This document shows, piece by piece, positions 11,986 to 22,148 of a DNA stretch of 64,000 nt. The DNA comes from Cryptomeria japonica (Eukaryota > Streptophyta > Pinopsida > Cupressales > Cupressaceae), in contig NC_081408.1 in NCBI RefSeq assembly GCF_030272615.1, positions 59,666,114 through 59,730,113 of the forward strand, in the 5' to 3' direction. Positions within the stretch are counted from its first letter, which is position 1; the number at the start of each line of letters is the position of its first letter. The position numbers and the translations under genes are program-made. Below the pieces are notes generated by a model. That model was given only the letters and a program-made list of their open reading frames with translations. It searched no databases and was not told the origin of the DNA.

Positions 11986-14187
11986 ATGGCTCAAACCCGA
12001 TCACGATCAAGGCAACGAGAAATGGAAATTGAGGAAGAAGAGGACAACCTCAATGAATTTCAAGAAGCACGTGGAGGAAATGGGAATGATGAAAACCCAA
12101 GTACTCCCACTCCTTCAACAATCGAAAGGGTTCAGCATAACCCTCATTTTAACAGATTATTCGATGAAATACTAAGGAGCAATGCGGATGCTCACTTTTT
12201 ACGACTTGCTCAAGAAGGAGCCAAACTCCCCTCAGACTTTGATCTTGCCCAATTAAGACAAGCATCAGAAAGACAAAGTCGCCATGAGGAGGAAAGGCGT
12301 AGAGATCCTATCAGATATAACATCCCTCGAGGTAACCCACCACCTCCTCCTCCTAATGAAATGGAGATATTGCGGCAACAAGTTGAGAATCTCGCCCAAC
12401 AACTTCATAGTGGTGTTAAGACCAATCAATTCTCACTTAACGACATCTATCCCTATCCGTTTGATAGGAATCTTTATATGCCACCCTTTCCACGCGGGTT
12501 TGAAACACCAAAATTCAAAAAATATAGAGGAAAGGGAGATCCCCGCGATCATGTCCGAGAATTTCATTCCGCTTGTCTTGAAGTGGCTTATGAGGACACA
12601 TACCTAATGCGCCTTTTTCCCCAAAGCTTGGGAGGAACAACCACATCATGGTTTTCCCGACTACCAGGTGGCATAAGAACATTTGAGGAACTCATCCAGA
12701 AGTTCCTATCACATTACTCTTATAATATTGAACGCGACATCACCATGGCTGATCTATGCAACACCAAAAAAAAACCAGGTGAATTATTCTCAGTATTCCT
12801 GCAACGATGGCGTCAAATGTCTAGCAGACGTTCTCTTCAGTTACCTGAACAAGAACTAGTGGAAATTTTCATTTCCAACTTAAACGAAGAAATGGAATTT
12901 CACCTGGATGTCAAAGATACAGATTCTTTTAACGATATGATCACCAAGGGTATAAAATGTGAACGGGCACTCATCAAAAAAGGACTCATCAAAATCTTTA
13001 ATGAACCCAAAGATGGTCCTCGCCCGCGCTTCAATAGCGATAAACCGAACTTCTGGAACAAGAATAAGAATATCGTCAACGATGGAGTTGTGGATGCTCG
13101 GACTGTCCAAAATGCACAACCTGTGGTTCGATTTGCAGGACAAAATCCTCCACCTCAAAATAACACAAATGTTCCTCTTAATCAAGGTCGCATCACATCT
13201 CATGATGAACCAAGACCTCATCCACAAAAACAAAAACGCACATACACTCCCTTAGGGGAACCCATTGAAACAGTGATGCGACAACTCATTTCTCAGAATT
13301 TGATCACTCTACCTAAGTTATCAAATTATGAGCCTCAAGTCAAACCAGCATGGTGGCGAGATACTGAACACTGTGAGTTCCATCAAGGAAGAGGGCACAA
13401 GACAAGTAATTGTCATCGATTGAAAGATCTCATTCAGGATCTTATTGACCGAGGAGAAATTGAAATTGAAGGGCATGACCCAAAAACAACCAATAATGAT
13501 CATCAGATGTTCAAGAATCCACTTCCATCGCAAGATCAAAGGGGTCCTTCCACGTCTAGACGAGGTCCTGATGCCACTGATTATACGCAAGCTGCGTATA
13601 ATTACACTGTCAATCACCTGTATGATGCCAGTGAACAAATTGCAACTATCACCTTCAAAAATCCCACCTCAAATTGCAATGTTGTTACACGTCGTGGCAA
13701 GGTCACCATAAAGGCAGCTCCACAAGGCACTACCTCCATCCCAAAGCAGTACAATCTTGTGGAACAATTAGACAAAACCCCTGCGCTTATATCCATCTTG
13801 GAGCTTTTGCGTCTGTCACCCTCTCATAAAACAATCTTGGATCAAGCACTCCAAGAGGCGTCAGTCCCTGCAAACCTGAACACGGACCAATTTCAAGCCA
13901 TGGTTGGAAGTCTAAAGTCATCACCTTGTCTCACTTTTTCCGAAAGTGATAACTCTTCCTTCCAGCAACCTCATAACGCCTCACTCCACATTGAAGGCTT
14001 TGTCAACCAACACAGGATCAAGCGAGTCTTTATTGATAATGGAGCAGGCCTAAACATTTGCACACTACAGTTGGTCACAGCATTGGGCTATGCAGTAGAA
14101 TCAGTGGATCCTCGCAAGAAGATCACCATCAAGGCCTATGATGATGCAGAACGTTCATCCAAAGGAGCTGTGGTACTACCAATCTGA
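11986..14187 (+). CDS. Inner element Gag and start of protease
   Basis: Gag of a Tat-type Ty3/gypsy element, with the aspartic protease beginning at its end. It starts at MAQTRSRSRQRE, the first ATG after the leader. Residues 1-150 are acidic and then Pro-rich. PYPFDRNLYMPPFP lies near residue 155 and the retrotransposon gag core spans about 179-290 (KYRGKGDPRDHVREF, then LFSVFLQRWRQM). The zinc-knuckle-like CEFHQGRGHKTSNC starts near residue 463 and has the spacing C-x2-H-x4-H-x4-C, a histidine replacing the second cysteine of CCHC. The protease motif VFIDNGAGLN has its aspartate at residue 684; DNG replaces the usual D-S/T-G, as is common in this group. The frame ends at TGA 14185-14187 and continues in frame after it, where the outer element has an arginine codon. 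The TGA is therefore a mutation or a readthrough site, not a natural gene end. Confidence 0.93.
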   Translation: MAQTRSRSRQREMEIEEEEDNLNEFQEARGGNGNDENPSTPTPSTIERVQHNPHFNRLFDEILRSNADAHFLRLAQEGAKLPSDFDLAQLRQASERQSRHEEERRRDPIRYNIPRGNPPPPPPNEMEILRQQVENLAQQLHSGVKTNQFSLNDIYPYPFDRNLYMPPFPRGFETPKFKKYRGKGDPRDHVREFHSACLEVAYEDTYLMRLFPQSLGGTTTSWFSRLPGGIRTFEELIQKFLSHYSYNIERDITMADLCNTKKKPGELFSVFLQRWRQMSSRRSLQLPEQELVEIFISNLNEEMEFHLDVKDTDSFNDMITKGIKCERALIKKGLIKIFNEPKDGPRPRFNSDKPNFWNKNKNIVNDGVVDARTVQNAQPVVRFAGQNPPPQNNTNVPLNQGRITSHDEPRPHPQKQKRTYTPLGEPIETVMRQLISQNLITLPKLSNYEPQVKPAWWRDTEHCEFHQGRGHKTSNCHRLKDLIQDLIDRGEIEIEGHDPKTTNNDHQMFKNPLPSQDQRGPSTSRRGPDATDYTQAAYNYTVNHLYDASEQIATITFKNPTSNCNVVTRRGKVTIKAAPQGTTSIPKQYNLVEQLDKTPALISILELLRLSPSHKTILDQALQEASVPANLNTDQFQAMVGSLKSSPCLTFSESDNSSFQQPHNASLHIEGFVNQHRIKRVFIDNGAGLNICTLQLVTALGYAVESVDPRKKITIKAYDDAERSSKGAVVLPI

Positions 14188-17100
14188 GTAGGCCCTGTGG
14201 TAAAGCACATCATTTGTCAGGTTCTGGACCTTCCTCTGCCATATAATCTATTATTAGGGAGACCTTGGATACATGCCATGCAAGCCGTTCCATCTACCTA
14301 CCATCAATGTATCAAGTTCCCACATAACGGTGCAGAGATCACAATCCTGGGCGATGCAAATCCCTTTGCATTTTGCCATAATATCAGCCATCAACCAGAG
14401 ATTACTGTTCCTAATAATAGGGAAGCCATTTCCTCCACATCATATGTAAATCCCGCCTCTCTTGCCAGTTCGAACACCCCTATACCCAAGCAAGAAAAGC
14501 TTAAGATGAAAGTCGCAGAGGAAGGTCCTGGAGAATACAACTTGAGTCAGCTCTTTTGTGTGGGACAAATGCCCACTTCTCCAAGAACACATGGTAAACC
14601 ACAGCAGTTGCTCCAGCAACCACTAAACACGCCAGCATGTGCCTTAATGCCTTTCATCCTTGGAAAGAGTCAAGAGGAAGAAACACAAGATGAGGACCTA
14701 GCGAACTGGATCTATAAGGATCCCATCACCACCGACATACCGCGAGTTACACTTCCTACAGAACAATATGGCAAAGGCCTCCTCATTATGCAAAGAATGG
14801 GATATGATGGTCAGAGTGCTTTGGGATACTGCAAACAAGGACGACATGAACCGCTGCTGCCAGAATTCAAGCCCAAAGGTAATACAGGCCTAGGCTTTGA
14901 AAAAGAGATCCTTCCTAAACTCAGATTTAAAGGAAAACCTAGCAAACCATTTTGCCCGCCTACTGCAAAGAGGACGCCTTTCATAATCAAAGCACCATCA
15001 AGCACTATCCCCACTGCCCCATCAAGGCTCACAACTCCACCGCAACTATCTACAATACCAATCATCCCACCAAACGAACTAGTAATCCCATCAAGAACAC
15101 CAATAGCAGCAGCAACTATCTCCGAACCCGCAGCGACATCTATGGCACCAGTAGTTCCAGCAAAAGCCACTGAGTCACCATTACCAATACTTCCAGTGAC
15201 AGATCCTTTAAATCCCATCACGGTTCCTGCAGCACCGATCACCACAAAAGTACATAAACCAATCACGCCTGCAGTATTTAACTCCAAAGACATCCCAGTA
15301 TGGTATAGCAATCGGATGCTGGAAAGTGATTCAGAGACTGACTCACATGAGTGGGAATTTGATTCAGTGCAACTTAACACTTCAGATGAGGAAGACACAT
15401 CACCACCTCCGCCACGCAAAGACATCCCTGTTTACGGAGAGGCACAGATAAAAACCACTTGGGTACCTAAGTTGGAAACATCTTCCACAGACCCTACGTC
15501 TCATCCTACGCCTGATTCTGACAGGGAAAGTACCATCAACTACCTTCACCACACTGTCTTAACCCTCACTGATACATCTCCTGCACTTAACCTAATCGAT
15601 GACGTAATGCCCCTTATCCACCCTGAACTTATCGAATGGAACCAACCAAATCCCCCATGTCTTGACCTCTTCCAAAACGATGAGGCTATCATTGACTTTT
15701 TGGAATTAAGGGATAATCTACCAAGCGGGGATCACAAAGCTGGATTCGCCATTCAACTTAATAGCGCAGCATACTTCGGGGCGGATGCCAAACCCTTTAG
15801 CTGCAAAAATATAACATTAAAACATGGATCTTCCAGTGAAAACCACACTGTGGCACTGTTTGATCCAACAAAAGTAAAAAGAAAGAGCGTATCCAACAGT
15901 GAAAACCTCTCTGAGGCACTTGAGGATGAAGGGTTTGACATTCTCCCTGCTAGTACACAACAGGAACGATCGACGATTCTCATTGAGGAGACTAAAGAAT
16001 ACAATGTGGGGACTCCTGAAAACCCTCATATCATACATCTGGCATCTCTTCTCACTCCAGAGGAACAGCCTCAATTTATCAAGTTCTTCCAGCAGCGTCA
16101 GATCAACTTTGCATGGTCATATGCAGACATGCCTGGGCTTGATCCTGATTTAGTTATGCATCATCTCACAGTAGCAAAAGGAGCCAAACCGGTCAAGCAG
16201 AAGCTTCGTAAGATGCATCCCCAAATTGCAGTGCTAGTCAAAACAGAACTCAAGAAACTCCTGGATGTTGGTTTCATTAGACCAATTGATTATGCAGAAT
16301 GGATCTCCAACATTGTGCCAGTCGGCAAACCAAAAGGGGGCATCCGCATTTGTACAGACTTCAGAGATCTAAATAAAGCATGTCCTAAGGATGACTTCCC
16401 TCTACCAAATATCGACATCATAGTAGATTTGACAGCAGGACATGCCATGCTTTCACTCATGGATGGATTTTCAGGATATAATCAAATAAAGATCGCACTA
16501 GAGGATCAACATAAGACAGCCTTCACATGTCCATGGGGCACATATTGCTGGAATGTAATGCCTTTTGGTCTAAAGAATGCAGGAGCGACCTATCAAAGAG
16601 CAATGACCACCATCTTCCATGACATGATGCATACTATGATGGAAGATTATGTGGATGACTTACTAGCAAAATCACTTACTAGAGAAGGACATCTCCATAT
16701 CTTAGATCAAATCTTTGATAGACTGGAACAATATCATGTTCGACTCAACCCAAAGAAATGTGTCTTTGGAGTAACCTCCGGGAAGCTTCTAGGATACATT
16801 GTCTCAAGCAAAGGCATTGAGGTTGATCCAGCAAAGGTTAAAGCAATCATGGACATGCCACCTCCACGGAATATCAGTCAGCTAAGGACACTACAAGGAC
16901 GGCTTCAATCCATCCGCAGATTCATTGCACAATTGGCTGATAAGTGTCACCCATTCACACACCTGCTACACAAGAACATCCGCTTCCAATGGGATGACAA
17001 ATGCCAGCAAGCATTTCAGGCGCTTAAAAACTATCTCATGAATCCACCATTGCTAATGCCACCAGATCCAAGTAGACCGTTGTTACTTTATATCTCAGCA

Positions 17101-18168
17101 ACAAGTACAGCACTGGGTGTGCTACTGGCACAACATAATGCAGAAGGTAAAGAGTGTGCTATTTACTATATCTCTCGCACACTGGTGGGCTATGAACTCA
17201 ATTACACGCCTATTGAGCGAGCTTGCCTAGCAGTAATCTTAGCAGCCACTAAACTGAGGCACTATCTATTGACACACAAGGTGCAACTCATTGCAAAAAT
17301 TGATCCACTCAAGTACTTACTCAGCAAAGCAGCATTAACAGGTCGTTTGGCCAAATGGGTAATGATTCTAAGTGAATTTGACATTGAATATGTGGACCGT
17401 AAAGCTATCAAAGGTCAGGTCATTGCAGATCAGTTGGCAGATGCGCCACTCACAGGTGATCATCCTCTTATTTCCAATTTTCCAGATGAAGAGATATTCA
17501 TGATCACAACAGCACAACCATGGAAGCTATATTTTGATGGTTCATACACTAGACACGGCTCGGGGGCAGGCATTCTATTTATCACACCTCAAGGTGATAG
17601 CATCCCGAAGTCTTACAGGCTCACATTTCCATGCACAAATAACATAGCAGAGTATGAGGCCTTGATCACAGGACTCAGATTAGCCATACAATGGAAATTA
17701 AAAGAACTTCAAGTATATGGCGACTCGCAATTGGTCATTCGACAAGCAACAGATGAGTATCAGACCAAAGATGATAAACTCATGCCATACAAGCAAATGG
17801 TGGACAATCTAAAGACATCATTTACTACTATCACTTTTGAGCAGATACCAAGAGATCAGAATCGAGCTGCTGACGCCATGGCTACCATCGCATCTCTACT
17901 AGATCTTCCACAGAATTCAACACGCTACGAGTTCTTGGTAGAACAACTTTGGATCCCCACTTATGATATCCCTGAATCTGAAATGATATGTCGCCTTGTT
18001 GGTTCCGAATCCCCATGGTACGGTGAGTTTTACACCTATCTTCGCGATCACACCCTTCCTCCCAACCAATCAAATAACCAACGTAAAACCTTCATTCGCC
18101 AAACTACTCGATATACCATTATTGTCGAAACCCTATACCGACGTAGTCTTGATGGTACTCTCCTTTGA
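14188..18168 (+). CDS. Inner element Pol: protease end, G-patch-like segment, RT, RNase H, second RNase H
   Basis: This continues the gag frame directly after the TGA at 14185-14187. The protease end ([11 protein letters not shown]) is followed by a G-patch-like segment at about 14767-14907 ([11 protein letters not shown] then GNTGLGF), a motif thought to bind RNA. A low-complexity Pro/Thr/Ile-rich linker covers about 14990-15300. Reverse transcriptase has [20 protein letters not shown] and the catalytic YVDD at 16648-16659. A gypsy RNase H spans about 17080-17460. A second, archaeal-type RNase H spans about 17518-17910 ([31 protein letters not shown]). The tandem RNase H pair is diagnostic for the Tat group. 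The frame stops at TGA 18166-18168 and resumes immediately as integrase; CGA to TGA is the likely change. Otherwise the 1,326 codons are open. Confidence 0.94.
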   Translation, partial: VGPVVKHIICQVLDLPLPYNLLLGRPWIHAMQAVPSTYHQCIKFPHNGAEITILGDANPFAFCHNISHQPEITVPNNREAISSTSYVNPASLASSNTPIPKQEKLKMKVAEEGPGEYNLSQLFCVGQMPTSPRTHGKPQQLLQQPLNTPACALMPFILGKSQEEETQDEDLANWIYKDPITTDIPRVTLPTEQYGKGLLIMQRMGYDGQSALGYCKQGRHEPLLPEFKPKGNTGLGFEKEILPKLRFKGKPSKPFCPPTAKRTPFIIKAPSSTIPTAPSRLTTPPQLSTIPIIPPNELVIPSRTPIAAATISEPAATSMAPVVPAKATESPLPILPVTDPLNPITVPAAPITTKVHKPITPAVFNSKDIPVWYSNRMLESDSETDSHEWEFDSVQLNTSDEEDTSPPPPRKDIPVYGEAQIKTTWVPKLETSSTDPTSHPTPDSDRESTINYLHHTVLTLTDTSPALNLIDDVMPLIHPELIEWNQPNPPCLDLFQNDEAIIDFLELRDNLPSGDHKAGFAIQLNSAAYFGADAKPFSCKNITLKHGSSSENHTVALFDPTKVKRKSVSNSENLSEALEDEGFDILPASTQQERSTILIEETKEYNVGTPENPHIIHLASLLTPEEQPQFIKFFQQRQINFAWSYADMPGLDPDLVMHHLTVAKGAKPVKQKLRKMHPQIAVLVKTELKKLLDVGFIRPIDYAEWISNIVPVGKPKGGIRICTDFRDLNKACPKDDFPLPNIDIIVDLTAGHAMLSLMDGFSGYNQIKIALEDQHKTAFTCPWGTYCWNVMPFGLKNAGATYQRAMTTIFHDMMHTMMEDYVDDLLAKSLTREGHLHILDQIFDRLEQYHVRLNPKKCVFGVTSGKLLGYIVSSKGIEVDPAKVKAIMDMPPPRNISQLRTLQGRLQSIRRFIAQLADKCHPFTHLLHKNIRFQWDDKCQQAFQALKNYLMNPPLLMPPDPSRPLLLYISATSTALGVLLAQHNAEGKECAIYYISRTLVGYELNYTPIERACLAVILAATKLRHYLLTHKVQLIAKIDPLKYLLSKAALTGRLAKWVMILSEFDIEYVDRKAIKGQVIADQLADAPLTGDHPLISNFPDEEIFMITTAQPWKLYFDGSYTRHGSGAGILFITPQGDSIPKSYRLTFPCTNNIAEYEALITGLRLAIQWKLKELQVYGDSQLVIRQATDEYQTKDDKLMPYKQMVDNLKTSFTTITFEQIPRDQNRAADAMATIASLLDLPQNSTRYEFLVEQLWIPTYDIPESEMICRLVGSESPWYGEFYTYLRDHTLPPNQSNNQRKTFIRQTTRYTIIVETLYRRSLDGTLL

Positions 18169-19272
18169 TGTCTGGAACAAGATGAGATAACAAAGGTTTT
18201 GGAAGAAGTACATGAAGGAATTTGCGGGACTCACTCAAGTGGTCCATCACTAGCCAAAAAGATCATGCGAGCTGGATACTATTGGCCATCTATGGAAAAG
18301 GATTCCTACTACTTTGTCAGGAAATGCAAGAAATGTCAAATTCACGGTGACCTAATACATGCACCAGCACAGGAACTGCAACCAATCACAACACCATGGC
18401 CTTTTTGTCAATGGGGCCTTGACCTTGTGGGTAAGATTCATCCATCTTCATCCAATGGCCATAAATTCATTATTACCGCCACCGAATATTTCACCAAGTG
18501 GATCGAAGCTGTTCCACTTACCCAAGTCACCGGCAAGCAGATCGCCTCATTCATCCTCAATTACATCATCTGCCGGTATGGTGTGCCCATGTCCATTGTC
18601 ACAGATAACGGTCTTCCTTTTAAAAATCAGGATGTCCGTGAGCTTTGTGAGAAATTTCATATCCAACACCGCTTTTCCACTCCCTATTACCCACAAGGCA
18701 ATGGTCAGGCTGAAGCATCCAATAAAAACATATTGAGAATCCTAAAGAAGACAGTCAATGATGCTGATCGTGATTGGCATGTTCAATTGAATCCAGCATT
18801 ATGGGCATATCGAACTAGCATTCGAACCCCTACAGGTGCAACTCCTTATTCATTGGTCTATGGTGCAGAAGCTATCTTACCTATTGAGGTTGAGATACCA
18901 TCATTACGAGTTTCCTTGCATAATCTCATCGATGATGAAACCTACAGAGTATCCCGTCTTCAGGACTTAGAGTTACTTGATGAGAAACAACAAGCTGCAT
19001 ACAATCACCTCAAAGCCTATCAGCAACGCATGAGTAGAAGCTACAATCACCGAGTTAGATCTCGTACATTTGAGGTAGGTGATCTTGTTCTTCGAGAAAA
19101 TCCTCGCAACCAACCAAACAGAGAACATCAAGGCAAGTTTGAATCAAATTGGCTCGGCCCATATGTTGTCACTGCTGTATTTGGGTCCGGGGCATATCAG
19201 TTGGCTACATCAGAAGGAGAACCGCTTGCAGATCCAATCAACAGCATGCACCTCAAAAGGTTTTATACCTAA
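18169..19272 (+). CDS. Inner element integrase
   Basis: Integrase cuts the target and joins the cDNA ends in the nucleus; the 5-bp CTATG duplication is its footprint. The reading frame is open from 18169, just after the in-frame TGA. The N-terminal zinc-binding H-H-C-C set is visible (HEGICGTH, then CKKC). The catalytic D-D-E residues sit in WGLDLVG, IVTDNG and GNGQAEA. The C-terminal part has RSRTFEVGDLVLRENPRN and ends HLKRFYT with a natural TAA. There is no chromodomain. The outer element retains only a match to this C-terminal part (28569-28810). Taken with the two upstream segments, the gag-pol frame is 7,287 nt with just two internal stops, both TGA. Confidence 0.94.
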   Translation, partial: CLEQDEITKVLEEVHEGICGTHSSGPSLAKKIMRAGYYWPSMEKDSYYFVRKCKKCQIHGDLIHAPAQELQPITTPWPFCQWGLDLVGKIHPSSSNGHKFIITATEYFTKWIEAVPLTQVTGKQIASFILNYIICRYGVPMSIVTDNGLPFKNQDVRELCEKFHIQHRFSTPYYPQGNGQAEASNKNILRILKKTVNDADRDWHVQLNPALWAYRTSIRTPTGATPYSLVYGAEAILPIEVEIPSLRVSLHNLIDDETYRVSRLQDLELLDEKQQAAYNHLKAYQQRMSRSYNHRVRSRTFEVGDLVLRENPRNQPNREHQGKFESNWLGPYVVTAVFGSGAYQLATSEGEPLADPINSMHLKRFYT

Positions 19273-19387
19273 GGTGTACAAAGCATCAAGCTCCACTGCA
19301 CATCAGAAAATACCAAAAACATTCAGAAAATGTCCTGAAGAAAATACAAAAACATTCACAAAAGTAAAGAAAAATCATGCATCCAAA

Positions 19388-19457
19388 CAGTGAACAAACA
19401 CTCTGGTGGCACCTTGGGTAAGTACGATGGTGAAAACCTGGCAAACAGGCGCCACTC
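19388..19457 (+). other. Conserved noncoding element just after integrase (inner)
   Basis: About 70 bp starting 115 bp after the integrase stop matches the outer element at 28879-28943. Shared blocks are CAGTGAA, GGTGGC, TGGG(T/C)AAGTAC, ATGGTGAAAAC and GCGCCA. GTGGC at the left can pair with GCCAC at the right. GGGTAAGTAC resembles a strong splice donor; the outer copy has GGGCAAGTAC, a possible GC donor. Confidence 0.6.
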
Positions 19458-22148
19458 GTAAAGGCAATGACTCCAATATCTTTCAGGCTCGCTGCGATCA
19501 TATTCATGCACACACACATCCATCCATCCCAACCATGGCTTGTTACTTGATCTGCAATTAAGATAGTACTCCATGCGTCTGGTATCCCGCTTTTTCATAA
19601 ATCATGTCAAACTGGGGGGCAATACCCTTAACCTATTGATGGAAGAGGATTCTACATTGTCTTATGTGTCATTACGCTCTTCATTCAGGCAATCATCAAA
19701 AATATCAAAAACATTCAAAAATGACTCTCAAAATACCACAAACATTCAAAAACTATTACACAAAATCCAAAAAACATCGACAAAACCATTGAAAAAACAC
19801 ACAAAAACATGGCAACACCTTGTACATACTCATCCATGCAGATACCAAAACAAACATTGCGACAAACTACTCACACAATGACCATTTACCAAACAACCAC
19901 ACAATCCACATCAACAATCCCAAAACTGTCTTTAAAACAAGGATGCATCCTTCCTTACCAAAACGAAGACAAAAGTGACGTTTTCTTTGACAAGAAAATT
20001 CTGTTAGGCTATCAAATACTTGGTTGATTCGTGAGTAATTCATATGTTTATCGGTATCGGGATCTTTTCAGCATTGTTTTATATCGTTTGCACATTATTT
20101 CCGATGAAGTTCTGGGGCATGTACTAATGGTGTCTACGTGGGAAGTTCACTAAGCTATGTGATCATAGGCAAATGCAGTCATAGATCACTAGGCCTTGCT
20201 GACTACAGCATATACCTCGACCATATGAGCATGAGCCATTACCAAGGATCCATATTCTTTATTCTTTATGTATATATACTGTTTGGTTGCAGGTACAATG
20301 CTCATCCTTTGGTTCCTCTTCCTCCAAATTGGATAAAGGTTTTTATTTTCTTAGTACGGTATGAACTTGTCTCAGGATCTGATCAGCCTAAGATCAAGGA
20401 GGACGCTCCAAGTCATGCATGAAAGGAGATAATCCTTGTCTGTTCCGCAAGCAATACTCTGGTCGACTTGACCCTTATATCAAGTCGTTTGTATTAACTT
20501 GCTATATTAAAATCCATGAAAGGAATACTCAGGTCATCTTGAATCATTATGTCAAGATGCTTGTATTCTCTTCCAACATTTTTAAAGCTCAATGATGAAA
20601 ACAGAGCACTATGGATCGTCATTTCACCTCATCTGTTTATATCTTGCATTCCGTTGCATATCACCCATCCATTCATTCATATGTAGGCTTTTACATGTAA
20701 AAAATAAAATAAAAATAAAAATGAGAAAATTAAGCTGGTCTTGGATAACAAATCACGACCGAGTACTCTGATACATCATCAATGCATCATGCAAAGTCTT
20801 AAAAACCTTGCATTCCTCATAATCATATCATCCTTGCATTTAGGTGCATCTTGCATTACTTCCATTCATGTCATTTTTACACATAAACGTTGCATATAAG
20901 TTCGTTATTGACATTAGTTGCAGTAAAATCATTTTTCATCATGGCATCAATCATCAATAATTAGATCCATTCATGGGATTAAATTATCTTTGATTATATT
21001 AACTCATTTTATAAAGCATTCATCTTCTATCAATTATCCATTATCATTTTATTAAACTTTTCATCATTTATCATTTGCATTCATTTCTTTATAGTTAAAA
21101 GATGCATTCATTCATTACTAAGTATCTTTTTATACTCATTGAAAGATTCATTCACATTGCATTCATTATCATTACATTAAAGGTGCAGTTATTATCCCCA
21201 TTAGTTATCACATCATCCCATTATCATTTGCACTTACCAACATATTTAAAACGCATTTAGAATCATTCATTTAGGCATTATCATATAAACATTTGTACTT
21301 TACATTTGTTTATTCATCTACATTCATTTTAAATCATCATATAAACACTTGTACTTTACATTTGTTTATTCATCTACATTCATTTTTAATCATCATATAA
21401 ACACTTGTACTTTACATTTGTTTATTCATCTACATTCATATCATCATATAAACACTTGTACCTTACATTTGTTTATTCATCTACATTCATTTTAAATATC
21501 ATCATATAAACACTTGTATCTTACATTTGTTTATTTATCTGCATTTATCATATAAACATTTGCACTTAAAACATTTTGTTTATCCATATTACATTCATCT
21601 AAACACATCTAGATGCATATCCATACATAAAATCATTCATCTAACCATTACATTAACATCATCACATAAATCATCTCATCATTACATTGCAATAGGAAAC
21701 CATCAAAATCCTGTTCATAAAATCCAGCATACGCATATTATCATCATGGCATTCCATACATAAAACATTACATCAAAATTCACATACATCATACACATAT
21801 CATCCTGCATTCATATGTCAGTATCTCACATCATAACTCATCATAAGAACATATCATCCTGCATTCATATATCAGTATCTCACATCATAACTCATCATAA
21901 AAACATGCATAAAAGAAACATCTCATCAAATGCATACATGTCCACATATACATCTAAGCAATAAATCACAAACCTGCATAAACATCCATACATCATCACA
22001 TGCATATCATCACAAAATAGGATCTCCTCATATATATCATCTCATATATCAGAGTACAATGAAGTCTACAAAATCGGCTACCAAGAGCCATCCAAGATAC
22101 AGTCCAAAACATAGACAATGATACAACACATGTATGCAAAATGCTCTC
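19458..22148 (+). other. Noncoding 3' region of the inner element
   Basis: About 2.7 kb, AT-rich, with no credible gene. It contains several TGGGGCA-type words (near 19607 and 20112) like those found before polypurine tracts. The second half is dominated by CATTCAT/ATCAT-rich simple sequence, including the tandem repeats at 21335-21560. Confidence 0.55.
21335..21560 (+). repeat. Tandem repeat, 51-58-bp units
   Basis: Units begin CATCATATAAACACTTG at 21335, 21391, 21442 and 21500, each followed by ACATTTGTTTATTCATCT. Unit lengths are 56, 51 and 58 bp, the variation falling in the CATTTTAA spacer. A related duplication with TCCTGCATTCATAT lies at about 21800-21900. Confidence 0.8.

Noticed and set aside
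14811-15425. 204-codon minus-strand frame opposite pol
   Set aside because: Shadow of the Pro/Thr/Ile-rich linker of Pol, which is open in the sense frame.
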